The notes under the pieces were generated by a model that worked only from the letters and a program-made list of their open reading frames with translations, had not been told where the DNA came from and searched no databases. DNA of 64,000 bases. It comes from Oxytricha trifallax (taxonomy: Eukaryota > Ciliophora > Spirotrichea > Sporadotrichida > Oxytrichidae). Within the stretch, counting starts at the first letter, position 1. Every line of letters starts with the position of its first letter. Both the position numbers and the translations under genes were made by a program. The stretch lies in contig ARYC01002678.1 of the NCBI GenBank assembly GCA_000711775.1, forward strand, positions 1 to 64,000, written 5' to 3'. Shown here in pieces: positions 12,999 to 24,344 of this stretch.

Positions 12999-13560
12999 TC
13001 ATTCCATAATAAACTATCTTTAGGTATTACTCCCTAAATTATTTTATGACTCTTCACTCTACGATGAAAAATTCACAGCTTACTATTTATAATTTTAACT
13101 TAAACTCTGGGAAAAAAATTTTTAGTTGCCATCGTCTTTGTCCGTATTTTGACTTAAATGAGATTGAGATAATTTATTTAGATTTTATTACTTTTTTCCT
13201 TATTATTTGATAAATTTGTAAGTTCTAATTGGGCAGATATTTCTATATATTAAAAATCTCTTTCAGATCTAATTATTTGTCATTTTAATAATATAAATTA
13301 ATTATGACAATTTTTCTTAGTTTTATTCATTAAATATTATAAAAATCATCAAATAGTTGTGGGTAATGTGATTAATCTTAATTATTACTTAAGTCTACTT
13401 CTATTATTAATCGATAAAGATCACAAATACACTAAAAATTAAAAGATATCCACCAATCTAAGCTATTCCTGATGTTAATGACCGATCGGTGAGAGTAATT
13501 ATTTCATAATATCCTTGAATCTAATCTTTATACAATCCGGAAATAAAATAAAAGCTATTA
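12999..13560 (-). CDS. Gene D, copy 1: membrane protein C-terminal part, paralogous to B
   Basis: Read on the minus strand: GLYKDQIQGYYEIITLT, then SLTSGIAQIGGYLLIF, a membrane helix, then a Gln-rich tail ending AVNFSSQSEESQNNLG and QRQFIME with TGA at 12999-13001. Copy 2 keeps both the membrane block and the exact terminal QRQFIME*. The pattern G-x-(E/D)-(I/V)-(I/V)-T-L ... TS ... IGG-(F/Y) before the helix resembles the second membrane segment of gene B, so B and D are probably an old tandem pair. The N-terminal half is not located; it should lie at higher coordinates, where conservation with copies 2 and 3 is weak. It sits about 300 bases upstream of gene B on the same strand. Confidence 0.6.
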
Positions 13561-13599
13561 GTAAAGAATTAAAACAATTAAATGTCAATAAATTGATCA

Positions 13600-15524
13600 A
13601 TTAATATTATATATAAATCTTATATTTCAATGTTATTAAAAAGAGACAAATAATAATTCATAAATTTTAATGTACATATTTATACATTATAAATTTCTTA
13701 TATTTAATTCTTATTTGTTTGGGGAAAATATTAATTTTTTCTATCTCTAATTATAATGTGAAAATGATTCACTCTTTTAATTTTAAATAATATTTTATGC
13801 TTTTTAAATGAAATGAATAACCGAGTTACTTTTGTTTTTAAAATATATTTTTCACAATTATAATGTAATTCCTTTATATTATCTTAAAGATCATTAATTT
13901 CATTTGGATAACTCTGATCAAAGCTTATATCAAAGAATACTTCATGAGTGTATACTTAATTATAAGATACTATCGAATTAGTCTTATTAAGAATAAATTA
14001 TAAATTAAATCCACAAAATTAAACATAGAAAATATTATAATTATTGAAAATCTAATAAAGTATTACTTAATGATAATTATTATTTCTAACTATTGATAGT
14101 GAATTTTTGACATTAATAATTATTCAAAATTAATATAAAACAGAAGAGAAATGCACAATTATAAATCAAAGATGAAATAAAGAGTTTATTCAAGATGAGC
14201 ATTTAGATTTTTAGTAAGTATTTTATATATCACATTATCTTATATTATTCTACTTTGAATTCCTTCAAAAGTAGTAGTATTATTTGTGCACATTTGCCTA
14301 ACATTATTTTATTCTAATTACTCTGGTAAATTTCAACTATCAACTGAAATGCGATGTTTTCAACACATAACCTAATTCATTAATCTCAAAAATTAATATT
14401 TTTTAAAGTCGATAGACATCATATGTGACATCTTAGCTAAAATAGAAAGATTTTGAAAATCTTATAAAAATTATATTGAATGTAAACATCATGAATAAGC
14501 AGTGAGAACTTTGTAGAAAAATATATGTTTAAGTTTTTTATCATATTACCATTTTTTAAATAACAAAATGCATTTATATTAATAACTCGCAATTACTTGT
14601 CTGTTACATTTTAATTTAAAAATAAATTTCCTATTATTTTGTATTTTATCAATAATAGAGGGGCTCAACTAATATGACAAATTACTTCTCAGGAGGACAT
14701 AGACAGTGAAAAATAAACTAAAAATCAAAGTTGCATATGAAATTATTAATATATTTTGTAAAATCTCCATAAAAATCGATAATATACACTAAAAATCAAA
14801 ATATAAATGTATTGTAAGAATAGATTTTTTTCATAAATATTTTGTAATTATGAAATAAGATTTGACTTTGATTTTATTTTAGTGAGAAATACATTACAGA
14901 TTTTGTCAAAATTTAATTTTTTAAATTATCATAATCATGCTTCGTAATTTAAGGAAATCTAGACAATTTGTTATTTTATTATATATTCAGTAAAAATTAA
15001 TATGATAATTTAATAAATTTTTTGAATTGTAGAATTTTGAAATTTTAATAAATTAGAAAAGACTTTTGAATAAATCTCTAAAATTTTATGAATTTAATTA
15101 ATTAAAAAAAAGAGATTACTGTCCTCCATAACTAAATATCCTAAGATTTGTTTATTCAATTATTCTACTACTTTAAATCAATTACATAACTATATCATAT
15201 TTTTTTTAAAAAAATTATTAGAGTTGAGAATAAATTATTAAAAAAATCATCCAAATACATTCAAAATAAATTAATTCAATAGATTATTCTCCAACAATAA
15301 TGAAAAGTAAATAAGAAATTGGTGGTAAATATCTTTTAAAAATCAATTGCCAGTATAATTAAAAACTTTTAGTTATAATTATTAAAATTAAAACAAGATA
15401 TATAAGTACATGGAACAATAACAATAGCATTCATTGTCAAAATACCTTAACAAAACTATCAATGGACTATTTGGGCCATACTGTAAAGTTAAATAATATA
15501 ATAAATTATTAATTAATTTGTAAT
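13600..15524. other. AT-rich stretch, no gene recognised
   Basis: Very AT-rich. Some of it may hold the diverged upstream part of gene D1, since gene D in every copy lacks a visible N-terminus. I see no conserved peptide, repeat or foldback structure here. Confidence 0.4.
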
Positions 15525-16282
15525 ATTATCAAAATAGATTTAAAATGGTAAATTACAAAAATAAAATTAAAAATTAAATTAAATATGGAATTTTAGTATT
15601 TTTTGATTTTTATATAATCGTTTTAACTAATAATGATTTGAATTTGATATATTTTAACAGCCAATAATTTGACTCATCGATAGATCAAATTATATTTATC
15701 ATAACTTAACTGTAGACCCTATAAATTTAACTTTTAAATTTTTTAACTCCTAATAAATTAATATTTCTCTATACAAAATAGCTATGAAAAATTTTATAAG
15801 TGTTAGATGTAGAAAAAAAATTTAACGACAATATTACATTCTTGTTGTATTCACAAAAAATTTTACCCTATCGAGATAAATCGATTTTAAATATTTATCT
15901 ACCCCAAACTCCTTCCTTTCTTATCTCTTCAACTAAATTACTTGAGGGCTTGGCCTAAATAAGTTTTTTGTGCATTTAATCAAGATCTACATTTTATCTT
16001 CTTTAAATCTTTCATCAGGAAATTCATACGAATTATTATCATTAAAATAGTGTAATTCGTATGAATTTTTTTTGACTTTCACTAAAATCGAAATATCTCT
16101 CTGAGTGATTTTTTTCATGAATTATGAGTAGGATGGAACATTTAGCTTATGTTTTGATCTACATTATTCCTTCTAGAGTCAAGTCATGAAAAAAATCACT
16201 GCCCGAGATAATATCATTTCTTTACAGGTACTCGACCAAATTTTGATGTTTGTTACATTGTAACAAACATCACCTCTAAGTC

Positions 16283-16342
16283 AAATGGACACAATTCCGG
16301 ACACATTTCCAAAATGGACACAAATTCCGGACACAATTCCAA
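16283..16342 (+). repeat. Two-unit tandem repeat, about 30 bp, GGACACA-rich
   Basis: The unit TGGACACAATTCCGGACACA plus about ten bases occurs twice in a row with one or two differences. The same block is present in inverted form at about 19168-19227 in the right arm. Clustered subterminal repeats like this are often protein-binding sites in transposons; that role is inferred. Confidence 0.6.
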
Positions 16343-16988
16343 AGACAGAATTCAGACCTCATCACTTATCTATCACTCTGAACGAAGACATACTCCCTTT
16401 TCCATTACAGCACAACTTTTTGATTATGAGGGGGTCCGAAAAAGAGGACTTCGGGGTTTTCTCTCTTGAGTGAAGAGATAATGAAAAATTTAGAATTATG
16501 TTTTGATAGACAATCCTATAAGCTAAGTAGAATTATTTTATGAAAATTTATAGACATTAGGTTAGAGAGTTATTGAAGTCAAAAGTCAAGGCATCGATAT
16601 TTTGCTTTTCCCTAAATAACTTCCTTCAGTGTGAGATTCATGGAAGATGAGTAGGATAGAAGTTGTAGTCCATACCCTAAGCTATCGATGGCTGCATATA
16701 TTCCAATACAAATTCCATAAGGATACAGAGATAAATTGAAAATAAGGTAAATAATTTTGTAAAATGATGAGAAATATTGAAATCAATTTTTCTCGCTTGG
16801 CAAGTTAGATGGTGAAAAACTCAAATCAAATTTAAGTAGATTATCTCATGAAGAACATTTCTTCTCCTATAATCAAATTAGCAGCTAATTACATTAGAGA
16901 AATAAATCGAAAATAAATCTGAAATCGAAAATAAAGTATGAAATCTTAAATGTAACAAACATCACTCATATAATTATTGAGGCAACTA

Positions 16989-17216
16989 ATTTAAGATTTT
17001 TATGAAGAGCATATTATTATCTATAATTTATCATCTATAAGTTTTTCAATATCAATTCACTGAGCAGAGAAAACTCCTAAACCCTTCTAGATAATTTTCG
17101 GAAAATAAAATTATCGAGAAGGGTTTAGGAGTTTTCTCTGCTCAGTGAATTGATATTGAAAAACTTATAGATGATAAATTATAGATAATAATATGCTCTT
17201 CATAAAAATCTTAAAA
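16989..17216. mobile_element. 228-bp foldback MITE with TA target duplication, nested in left arm
   Basis: The element starts ATTTAAGATTTTTATGAAG and ends with the complement, CTTCATAAAAATCTTAAAA. It is a long hairpin with a loop of about 20 bases, flanked by TA on each side (16987-16988 and 17217-17218). The right arm of the surrounding palindrome reads GGCAACTATTGATAAA with a single TA, i.e. the empty site. It therefore jumped in after the large palindrome formed. A TA target fits Tc1/mariner-type mobilisation. Confidence 0.9.
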
Positions 17217-17479
17217 TATTGATAAAATACATAAAAAAATGTAAAAATAGAGAACTGCAAATACACAATTAATCTATTTAATCCTAACTGTAATGATTTT
17301 GAGATACTTGTAAATATAGTTCAATGTAATATAAATAATTAAAATATATATTTATTTGCTGGTTGTTGAAGTAAAAAATGCAGAAGGATTTTTTTAATAT
17401 TTATTCATAGTACTTGAGTTTTATATACTACTATTGTTATTTATTTTTAATTTTAGGCAATATGGGTTCTCTCAACATT

Positions 17480-18369
17480 TTCAACTTGAAATAAGCATTT
17501 TTAGAATTGTATCTTTGTTACTAAAATCTCAAGTTGAGTAATATTGTAGCTGCTGGTATTATTATTTTTATTAGGATAACTTTGGTTCCTTCAATGAATT
17601 TTGTAACACCAAATCCACTTAATTGAGTCCTTAACTCTTTCCTCTTTGCGCTAAATTCGTGATTGACTCTAGATGTCTTGAAGATGCTTCTCTGGTAGAG
17701 TGTCTCTGGTGTAATTGCTAGTAGTTCATTTTCGCATCATTTGAGAAGTTCAGTACTTAAATGATATCTGCTTTGATTTGATCAGCTACTGCTTAACCTC
17801 TTAAAAATCCTTGTTCCAAACTGCGATCATGCCTCTAATTAGATTAATGACAAAAACTTCACCATGGAACTCGTTATCTAATTCGAATTTCTTTCCAATC
17901 ATTCTAAGCGTTGAATCTTTCCAGAGCTTATTAGAGAATTCATCTTTCTAATAAATTATTCTTTCATAAAAGCTGATTGGCTTATCTTCTCACATTGGCT
18001 TGATAACGTCAACGAATTTCACACATTTCAATGCGTTTATTCTAAAGTATTATAAATCCAATTAGTCAAGGATTGTTCAAGCTTTGATTTGTCAATAAAA
18101 TTCATTTAGAATTTTTCATTTAATTGCACAGTTATCGCCTGGGTTAGAATTGGATTGCTTGTGTGATCAACATTTATTAGTAATTGTAATCAATTAAATC
18201 GTATCTTGAAAATATGGGAGGAACTGCGAGTTTTGAGCTGCTGCTGATAAAACAGCTGAGTCTTGATTTGTAGGTTGGCATTTTGCTGGTTAATTTGTTG
18301 AAGATAGTAAGATAGTTTTAACTTCTTGGCAACTTTTTATTTTGAAGAGGCTTAATCTTTTGCAGTCAT
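17480..18369 (-). pseudogene. eIF4E-like cap-binding protein frame, interrupted
   Basis: Minus strand, start at 18369 (MTAKDQASSKQK). The middle reads like translation initiation factor 4E: KFVDVIKPM followed by ED at 18.01-18.0 kb matches the family's IKPMWED motif, with TGA where the conserved Trp codon TGG belongs. Then come LWKDSTLRMIGKKFE, FHGEVFVIN and MIAVWNKDF, in the order of the eIF4E core (FW-ETLL-LIGE-F ... CGAVVNVR ... IAIWT). A weaker WIYNTLE earlier fits the first cap-region Trp. Several frame changes are needed to follow the whole match, so this is a degenerate copy, or the reads carry errors. eIF4E binds the mRNA 5' cap in the cytoplasm; ciliates are known to have several paralogues. 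It occupies the unique spacer of the giant palindrome, which suggests capture. Confidence 0.6.
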
Positions 18370-18419
18370 TTTATAATTATGTTTAATATTAATTAAGAAT
18401 AAAGTTAATTATAAATTAA

Positions 18420-19985
18420 ACTATATTTACAAGTATCTCAAAATCATTACAGTTAGGATTAAATAGATTAATTGTGTATTTGCAGTTCTCTATTTTTACA
18501 TTTTTTTATGTATTTTATCAATAGTTGCCTCAATAATTATATGAGTGATGTTTGTTACATTTAAGATTTCATACTTTATTTTCGATTTCAGATTTATTTT
18601 CGATTTATTTCTCTAATGTAATTAGCTGCTAATTTGATTATAGGAGAAGAAATGTTCTTCATGAGATAATCTACTTAAATTTGATTTGAGTTTTTCACCA
18701 TCTAACTTGCCAAGCGAGAAAAATTGATTTCAATATTTCTCATCATTTTACAAAATTATTTACCTTATTTTCAATTTATCTCTGTATCCTTATGGAATTT
18801 GTATTGGAATATATGCAGCCATCGATAGCTTAGGGTATGGACTACAACTTCTATCCTACTCATCTTCCATGAATCTCACACTGAAGGAAGTTATTTAGGG
18901 AAAAGCAAAATATCGATGCCTTGACTTTTGACTTCAATAACTCTCTAACCTAATGTCTATAAATTTTCATAAAATAATTCTACTTAGCTTATAGGATTGT
19001 CTATCAAAACATAATTCTAAATTTTTCATTATCTCTTCACTCAAGAGAGAAAACCCCGAAGTCCTCTTTTTCGGACCCCCTCATAATCAAAAAGTTGTGC
19101 TGTAATGGAAAAGGGAGTATGTCTTCGTTCAGAGTGATAGATAAGTGATGAGGTCTGAATTCTGTCTTTGGAATTGTGTCCGGAATTTGTGTCCATTTTG
19201 GAAATGTGTCCGGAATTGTGTCCATTTGACTTAGAGGTGATGTTTGTTACAATGTAACAAACATCAAAATTGGGCCGAGTACCTGTAAAGAAATGATATT
19301 ATCCCAGGCAGCGATTTTTTTCACGACTTGACTCTAGAAGGAATAATGTAGATCAAAACATAAGCTATATGTTCCATCCTACTCATAATTCATGAAGAAA
19401 ATCACTCAGAGAGATATTTCGATTTTAGTGAAAGTAAAAAAAAATTCATACGAATTACACTATTTTAACGATAATAATTCGTATGAATTTCCTGATGAAA
19501 GATTCAAAGAAGATAAAATGTAGATCTTGATTAAATGCACAAAAAACTTATTTAGGCCAAGCCCTCAAGTAATTTAGTTGAAGAGATAAGAAAGGAAGGA
19601 GTTTGGGGTAGATAAATATTTAAAATCGATTTATCTCGATAGGGTAAAATTTTTTGTGAATACAACAAGAATGTAATATTGTCGTTAAATTTTTTTTCTA
19701 CATCTAACACTTATAAAATTTTTCATAGCTATTTTGTATAGAGAAATATTAATTTATTAGGAGTTAAAAAATTTAAAAGTTAAATTTATAGGGTCTACAG
19801 TTAAGTTATGATAAATATAATTTGATCTATCGATGAGTCAAATTATTGGCTGTTAAAATATATCAAATTCAAATCATTATTAGTTAAAACGATTATATAA
19901 AAATCAAAAAATACTAAAATTCCATATTTAATTTAATTTTTAATTTTATTTTTGTAATTTACCATTTTAAATCTATTTTGATAAT
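18420..19985 (-). repeat. Right inverted arm of the giant palindrome
   Basis: Reverse complement of the left arm without the nested MITE: at about 18520-18530 it reads through the uninterrupted TATTGATAAAATACAT site in inverted form. A few single-base differences from the left arm are visible (for example near 19272, 19310 and 19370). Confidence 0.85.
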
Positions 19986-20199
19986 AATAGTTTAGAACGA
20001 TTCTATTTAGCTCCACTTTTTAAATAATTATTATTTTATTAAATAAATTTAGCCATGTAATTTTATTAATTGATTAATCTAAATATTGATAAACTATAAT
20101 TGAAGGTGTGAAATTTGAATTGCAAATAAATAAATTAAATAAATAATTGCAATAATTAGAGAAATTACTTTCTGTCAGGCATTCAATGTTACACTGTTA

Positions 20200-20472
20200 A
20201 TGGCAAGTTTATTTTATTTACTCTTTCTCATTTTTACACTTGAAGCAAGTAATTCTCATTATAGATTAATTTACACGTATTTGACCAATTTCTCAGGGTT
20301 TTTTGGTCTGGTTATAATAATTCCAGTCAAAAATATATTGTGGATTCATTATGATTATTTCTTTTAACAGTGGAGTAAGCGTCTTTATAGATATTGTTTC
20401 AAGTCGACATTATCTACTTTCACAATGAAAAAAGAATTACTCATTTTTACTTTATAATTTAAATGTACTTGA
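20200..20472 (+). CDS. Hypothetical 90-residue protein with signal-peptide-like start
   Basis: ATG at 20200 gives MASLFYLLFLIFTLEASNS, which looks like a cleavable signal peptide, followed by a second hydrophobic stretch (FFGLVIIIPVKNILWI) and a basic end; TGA closes at 20470-20472. The start lies inside the inverted arm, and the mirror copy (minus strand from 23255) keeps the first 50 codons open and then diverges. In a one-stop code a frame of this length is expected often by chance, so the case rests only on the signal-peptide appearance and on its survival in both arms. Confidence 0.3.
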
Positions 20473-21049
20473 ACATAATGAAACTTTTACTCAGAATAAA
20501 AAGAATCGTAATAATATTTATTGAGCAAATTAAATCCTTACATGAAATTCAAGGAAAAAGCTTTTAGAAACCTTCTAATTAAAAATTTTTGCACCAGTCT
20601 TTACAAAAAACTTAAGTAAATAAAAGTTAATAAACAAAGATTCTAAATAACCTAAACATTAATGTAACTAAATTTAATTAAAGAAAAAATATCTTTTAAA
20701 AGATATGTAGAAACTATTATAAAAATATACTTATTGCAATATTGTAAATTAACTCGAATTAAATAGACTGCCGTCAGCTATGAAAGTACTAAAGCTCACC
20801 TTTCACACTTGCTAAAAAATGAAGAAATTCTTTCATAAATATTTGCTGAAAGATAATTAAATTCACATTTCTCAGTCTCTATTAAGATGCATGCGGACAC
20901 CAATGATGAATTAATGTAAATATAATAGGTTGAAAATTTTTTTTTGATAATCTATAGAACCTAGATCGCTGTAAAATTTATATTCCAGTTGTAAATTCAC
21001 TCTATATTTATGTGTTAAGTAACATTGATATGTATTATAATTCAAATCA

Positions 21050-21715
21050 AAGCAATAAAACAATTAAAGAAATTGGAATATTCTAAAGTCATTAATGCAT
21101 TTATTAAGTTATAGAAAAAAGTAGTGATCCAAAGAATTGCTCTGTGTGGCTTGATGGATAAGTATTTTTATGTTGCTAAACAAATCTTCGTGTGTAATGA
21201 TATTCAAGATTTTCAGTCTCATTTTTCACTAGAGCTAAATACAACCACCTCTGTCTCAAGAAAGTGCATATGGATGAAATTAATCATAAAAAATTAGCAC
21301 CGCTGTGATCACAATAATACTTTGTTATTTAAGTAATTGTTAAAACAAAAATTATAGAAAAACCTTTTTGAGGCTTGATATCATTTGACAACCTAAGAAT
21401 CATTTACTATTATTATTAGCTAGAACTGTTCTGAAAATTATACGGGAAATTCGCCAGATATGGAGTATAATCATATATAACATCTCCTTTTTGATTTTCA
21501 AAATATCAAAAACATTCATCAGGTGAGCTTATTTATTTTTGCAGGGATAGCAGAGTTAGCATATGGCTAATGTCAACAAGCCACTACATAGATATTTCAG
21601 GAAAATGTCAAAATATTGAGCACTTTTAAGCAGTTATGTACGCTACTATTTGATTCCGTTTCTTTAGTTATGTAAAAAATAAGAATAAAAAAAGGTTGGC
21701 TTTTGATATAGTAGT
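21050..21715 (+). pseudogene. Coding-looking region inside the 20.06-23.40 kb element, unknown
   Basis: Plus-strand peptides such as EYSKVINAFIKLQKKVVIQR, MDKYFYVAKQIFVCND and RKCIWMK are unlike AT-noise translation. One TGA interrupts the frame near 21.37 kb. A candidate 25-27-base intron (GTGAGC...TTTTGCAG) at about 21523-21548 joins to GIAELAYGQCQQATTQIFQE. The frame runs into the mini-element at 21718, which would have disrupted it. No family was recognised; it might be a transposon-encoded protein of the host element. Confidence 0.35.
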
Positions 21716-21717
21716 CA

Positions 21718-22934
21718 AAACCCCAAAACCCTTAATGAGGTTTATAAGTGCTTTGATTGATGAGGGTAATGTTGGGGATTAGGGTTTCTTTTTGATTTTA
21801 AGCACTAATTTCACTCTAGTTATAAAAATAGGGAAGTTTAATATTATCATTTCTTTTATATTCAACTTATATATTTTTATGTTTATGAATACACTATAGC
21901 ATTTTTATTAGAAAGAGGTAAGTTTCGGATGCTAATTTTTCTATTTTACATTTTTTTCATAAGTTATCTTATTTATTGATGGTTTTTATGAAAATTAATG
22001 ATTACATCTTTTCAAAAATTTTGCGTTTTTGCAGAAATATTTTTGAAATTTTTATTATAAAACTTTTTCATAATCAATAAAATACTTTCTTTTCTTTCCG
22101 CTTACTTTCTATATTTACATATTTAAGTACTATATAAAAATTTTAGGTAGCTTAAGTAAAATATAAATGTAAAATATGCATAAAATGAGTGATTTTAAGG
22201 TATATGATAGACTCACGGTAATCATGTTTTGTTTGTAAAATTATTATAAATGGAGATCAAACTTAAATTTTTGTATTTCTACTTTTAATAAAATTTTAGA
22301 CACCTATTAAATATGGCCATCTTATAGGAGGTCAATCCTGTAAAGCTTAGTGGAGAAAGTTTGCAGAATTTGTAACAAGTTTCAGAGATGGATTTCCATT
22401 TTAACCAATTAAATTCCATTAAATCAGTACTAAATTTGTTTATATTTAATTAGTACCAGTACTAAATTCGTTTAATTTTAATTGGTACCAATTTAATAGT
22501 ACCATAACTTAATTAGTACCGAGTTTTAAACTAATGAGGTTTTAATGCAAAAGTTCTAATTTGGTTTAAAACCTAATTAGAACCATGTACTAAAAAATTA
22601 AAACTAAATTAGTACCAAAATGTTTTAAAAAATGGAGTCCCTAAGAATTAAGGAATGAAGATTTCATACAAACTGACTATTTTAATTAAATAAGTAATGC
22701 AAATAGGTAAAGTGCTATCATTGAAATTTTCGTAGTGATTTAATTTGAACATAACATTTACATAGATGTAGTGATCATAAAAAATAAAAGAATAAAGATC
22801 TCAACCATGAAAATAAAAAATGAAAATGAATCTAACAACAAAAATGAAATTAATCAAAAAGAAACCCTAATCCCCAACATTACCCTCATCAATCAAAGCA
22901 CTTATAAACCTCATTAAGGGGTTTTGGGGTTTTG
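21718..22934. mobile_element. TBE-type mini-element (1.2 kb) with C4A4 inverted ends
   Basis: The left end begins CAAAACCCCAAAACCC and the right end is its complement. The inverted similarity runs about 85 bases inward (CTTAATGAGGTTTATAAGTG, TGATGAGGGTAATGTTGGGG). Both sides are flanked by AGT, an ANT triplet as expected for TBE target duplication. The 1.05-kb interior has no transposase, so it would be non-autonomous and moved by an enzyme such as the one at 1-865. Confidence 0.85.
22400..22625. repeat. Cluster of TTAATTAGTACC-like repeats in the mini-element
   Basis: Variants of AATTAGTACCA / GTACTAAATT recur at least six times in both orientations within about 220 bases. The cluster is confined to the interior of the TBE-type mini-element. 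Confidence 0.6.
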
Positions 22935-23403
22935 AGTCTTAGCAATTTAAATTTTGTCACTCTTCGAAGAAAATGTTAAGGCTGAAGCTAATTAATAAGA
23001 ATGAAAGTTGAACGAAAAGACTAAAATAGCATAATTAAGTTAAAGCACAGATTCTGAGTAAAATAATTGAAGAATTAAATAAGTTAACTTATAATCTTTT
23101 AGATGATTAATCCACAATATATTTTTGACTGGAATTATTATAACCAGACCAAAAGACCCTGAAAAATTGGTCAAATACGTGTAAATTAATCTATAATGAG
23201 AATTACTTGCTTCAAGTGTAAAAATGAGATAGAGTAAATAAAATAAACTTGCCATTAACAGTGTAAAATTGAATGCCTGACAGCAAGTAATTTCTCTAAT
23301 TATTGCAATTATTTATTTAATTTATTTATTTGCAATTCAAATTTCACACCTTCAATTATAGTTTATCAATATTTAGATTAATAAATTAATAAAATTATTA
23401 CAC

Positions 23404-24344
23404 TCAATCCGTTTTTCATTACTACTAAGACCACATTAAACTTCTGAAACTTATTAATTTATTATGAAATTTAAAATCGTGATCAGAGAGTATTTTTAAT
23501 TGAGTACTGATTTATTATTTTAATTTTATTTACTGAGAAAATTTATATAAAATTTATAAAATTAAAAAGAATTAGAAAGTCATGAATCTTTTTTTTTAAA
23601 CTTAATTATTATCTATTATGAAAATTTAAATTTTTATTGCTAAATCTACTAATAACTTTAAGTTTTTGTTATAATATTAATTTCTATTCTTTAAATGGTG
23701 TCTACATTTTTTAGAGAATAAAAAAATAGTTCTAGAATTGTGAATTTCAATATTTGTAATATAATAAATATAAGCTTGTTAAATAAAAGCGATATTAATA
23801 AAAATGATTTCAAATTTCCCCTGAAAAAAAAATAAATTGATATAAATTTTAGGGTTAAATTTAGAGACAGCTTACCGATCTTTAATTTTGGCAGTATCTA
23901 TTTTAATAATTTATTTGTTTAATATACTTTTATGAAAAAATTATGAATAATCAAAAAAATAGATTTTTGAAATGTTTTTTTATCAATTTAAAGTCTCCAG
24001 AAATAAAAATTGATTTTAATTATAATTAATTTCTAAATCATTTAATTATTAAAAATAAAAAATTGCTTGAAAATCAGCATTAAGATAATTCAGATGACCC
24101 TAATTTTAGAATAAGTAAAAGTTTAGTCAAATTTTCAAATTTAAATTTAAGTTAAAATTTAAGCTAAAATTAAAGGATCACCCTTTCCCAGAGGTAAGTC
24201 ATCTTCATTTATCTACAAACTCACAGGATTTTCAATAATTAATAGGCACTTATTAAATAAATTTAGTAAACTAATCAAATATAAAAGATCCTTAAGCACA
24301 AAAACGGCAACATCTGTTACTTTGCTTTAATTTATTAAAATAAA
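23404..24344. other. AT-rich stretch, nothing recognised
   Basis: No conserved peptide, terminal repeat or foldback structure was seen. A lone GTAAGT...CACAG intron-like stretch occurs near 24193-24230 without a convincing exon on either side. Confidence 0.4.

Larger units (their letters stand above)
1430..13600. repeat. Module copy 1 (gene A1 plus, genes B1 and D1 minus)
   Basis: First of five same-orientation copies of a large module. It aligns by eye, block for block, with 29.8-39.8 kb and 45.0-53.7 kb. It is longer than the others between the conserved blocks because of insertions at 3905-4153, 5390-6250 and 8604-9225. Similarity beyond 13.6 kb is too weak to call. An extra stretch at about 2065-2335 is absent from copies 2 and 3. 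Confidence 0.75.
15525..17320 (+). repeat. Left inverted arm of the giant palindrome
   Basis: Reverse complement of 18420-19985. Notable interior features: a perfect palindrome GATGTTTGTTACA-TTGTAACAAACATC near 16243-16270; a second GTAACAAACATCAC copy near 16953; the GGACACAATTCC tandem repeat at 16283-16342; and a nested MITE at 16989-17216 that the right arm lacks. The 62-codon frame at 16285-16473 is mirrored exactly in the other arm and is not treated as a gene. Confidence 0.85.
15525..19985. mobile_element. Giant palindromic element with an internal eIF4E-like frame
   Basis: The two ends (ATTATCAAAATAGATTT) are inverted copies, and the inverted similarity runs inward for about 1.57 kb on each side: left arm 15525-17320 including a 228-bp insertion, right arm 18420-19985. 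The arms are nearly identical, so the palindrome is recent or kept alike by gene conversion. The spacer 17321-18419 is single-copy and holds a minus-strand eIF4E-like reading frame. No transposase was recognised. It may be a non-autonomous foldback transposon that captured host DNA, or a palindromic duplication around a gene. Confidence 0.85.
20055..23403. mobile_element. 3.35-kb inverted-repeat element hosting a TBE-type mini-element
   Basis: Arms 20055-20352 and about 23113-23403 are inverted copies (for example CTAAATATTGATAAACTATA outside and CCAGTCAAAAATATATTGTG inside), with minor differences. The interior holds plus-strand coding-looking DNA and, nested within it, the C4A4-ended element at 21718-22934. 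No terminal target duplication was identified with confidence. The element lies less than 100 bases from the giant palindrome. Confidence 0.7.

Noticed and set aside
18000-18020. TGA read as Trp or Cys (Blepharisma- or Euplotes-type code) to rescue the IKPM-TGA-ED motif
   Set aside because: TGA is the shared terminator at the conserved ends of gene A copies and of gene D copies 1 and 2, while TAA/TAG are clearly Gln. TGA is therefore the stop in this organism and the motif is broken.
16285-19225. Identical 62-codon frames (PDTFPKWTQIPDT) on opposite strands
   Set aside because: Produced by the mirrored arms and the GGACACA tandem repeat; not supported as a protein.
21718-22934. C4A4 tracts as true telomeres or chromosome ends
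   Set aside because: Only about two repeats, in inverted pairs, with ANT flanks and continuous sequence outside. These are transposon ends.
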